Of a stretch of DNA of 7,283 nt, positions 6,577 through 7,283 are shown piece after piece. A program made the position numbers and the translations under genes. The notes beneath the pieces were generated by a model. That model saw nothing but the letters and a program-made list of their open reading frames with translations, had not been told where the DNA came from and did no database searches. Position 1 is the stretch's first letter, and each line of letters starts with the position of its first letter. This DNA is from Alistipes sp. (GTDB lineage Bacteria; Bacteroidota; Bacteroidia; Bacteroidales; Rikenellaceae): NCBI GenBank assembly GCA_029051915.1, contig JAIDKM010000143.1, positions 1 to 7,283 of the forward strand, in the 5' to 3' direction.

Positions 6577-7283
6577 ATGATTACACTCGATACGATCCGC
6601 AGGCCCGTCGCGGCCGAACTGGAGGCTTTCGACGAGTTCGTCGGGCGGCAGTTCACGGCCGAGGGCGAGTTGCTCTCCGAGATGTTGCAGTACGCCCTTT
6701 CGGCTCGCGGCAAGGGGATCCGGCCTTTGTTGGTGATGCTCTCTGCTTCGGTGAACGCTCCCGTGCGGGGTGCTTCGCTCGGGTTGCGGCCTTGCTTGGC
6801 GGCCATGCTCGTCGAAATGATCCACATCGCTTCGCTCATCCACGACGACATCATCGACGAGTCCGATACCCGGCGGGGCCGGCCGTCGGTCAACGCCCGG
6901 TGGCAGTCCCACAAGGCCGTCTTGTTGGGCGATTACATCTTGGCCCAGAACCTCAACATCGGACTGCGCAGCGGGCAGTACGACCTCGTTACCCACATCT
7001 GCGGGGCCATGGCTTCGTTGTGCGAGGGCGAGGTGTTGCAGAGCGACAGCGTCGGCCGGGGCGACATGCCGCGCAGCCGGTATTTCGAGATCATCCATAA
7101 GAAGACGGCCAGCTTGCTCGGGGTCAGCGCTTCGGCCGGGGCGCTCGCCGTCGGGGCTACGCACGACCGCGTCGCCCGCATGCGTCGCTTCGGCGAGTCG
7201 TTGGGCATGGCGTTCCAGATCCAGGACGACATCCTCGACTACACCGCCGCCGCCCAGACCGGGAAACCCCTCTACAACGACTT
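6577..7283 (+). CDS. Trans-polyprenyl diphosphate synthase (IspB-like), 3' end outside window
   Basis: This enzyme extends an allylic diphosphate with isopentenyl diphosphate units to make a long all-trans prenyl chain, here probably the side chain of menaquinone. The 235 visible residues contain the first aspartate-rich motif, LIHDDIIDE (87-95, D90, D91, D94), followed by RRGRPSVN (99-106). Further along are GDYILA (118-123) and HKKTASLLG (174-182), and then the second motif, FQIQDDILDY (213-222, D217, D218, D221). GKGIRP (45-50) holds the K and R expected to bind the homoallylic substrate. Alanine at the fifth position before the first motif (A85) fits long-chain rather than farnesyl or geranylgeranyl synthases. 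The frame is open from the ATG at 6577 to the window edge; about 90 more residues are expected. GKPLYND (229-235) differs from the usual GKPxGND. Leucine codons are mainly TTG and CTC, unlike the CTG-rich minus-strand genes. Confidence 0.93.
   Translation, partial: MITLDTIRRPVAAELEAFDEFVGRQFTAEGELLSEMLQYALSARGKGIRPLLVMLSASVNAPVRGASLGLRPCLAAMLVEMIHIASLIHDDIIDESDTRRGRPSVNARWQSHKAVLLGDYILAQNLNIGLRSGQYDLVTHICGAMASLCEGEVLQSDSVGRGDMPRSRYFEIIHKKTASLLGVSASAGALAVGATHDRVARMRRFGESLGMAFQIQDDILDYTAAAQTGKPLYND

Overview
The window looks like ordinary core chromosome of a member of the Bacteroidota, most likely Bacteroidales. The fairly GC-rich coding sequence would suit an Alistipes-like (Rikenellaceae) genome, but the genus is inference. 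Four things point this way. The gene order ftsX - DUF3098 - uppP - truB - queA is typical of the phylum. The QueA sequence has Bacteroidales-style variants such as HKMDSE and GLGNFR. Start codons lack clear Shine-Dalgarno sequences. Three TAnnTTTG boxes, the -7 element of Bacteroidota promoters, sit at the expected places.

Layout from right to left on the minus strand: a large polytopic YfhO-family membrane protein (3887-6403), FtsX (2982-3866), a small two-helix DUF3098 protein (2696-2950), undecaprenyl-diphosphatase UppP (1897-2691), tRNA pseudouridine synthase TruB (1172-1900) and QueA (61-1110). Gaps between these genes are -4 to +61 bases, so they probably form one transcription unit fired from a promoter near 6425-6432. 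UppP and TruB share an ATGA stop/start. On the plus strand, running off the right edge, is the first two thirds of a trans-polyprenyl diphosphate synthase (6577 onward), transcribed divergently from a promoter at 6476-6483. The first 60 bases are intergenic. They carry a -7 box for a minus-strand gene outside the window, embedded in a perfect 7-bp inverted repeat. No gap between genes exceeds 300 bases; the longest is the 173-base divergent promoter region.

Functionally the cluster mixes cell-envelope genes (division-associated FtsX, lipid carrier recycling by UppP, a possible polyprenyl-lipid-dependent YfhO, isoprenoid chain synthesis) with two tRNA modification enzymes. I see no mobile element, CRISPR array, RNA gene, toxin or defence locus, and no convincing new system. 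The points most worth a second look are the uncharacterised DUF3098 protein between FtsX and UppP, and the 5' leader of the polyprenyl synthase gene. That leader holds a perfect 7-bp hairpin, an overlapping 12-bp palindrome and a short frame ending in an ATGA overlap with the gene start.
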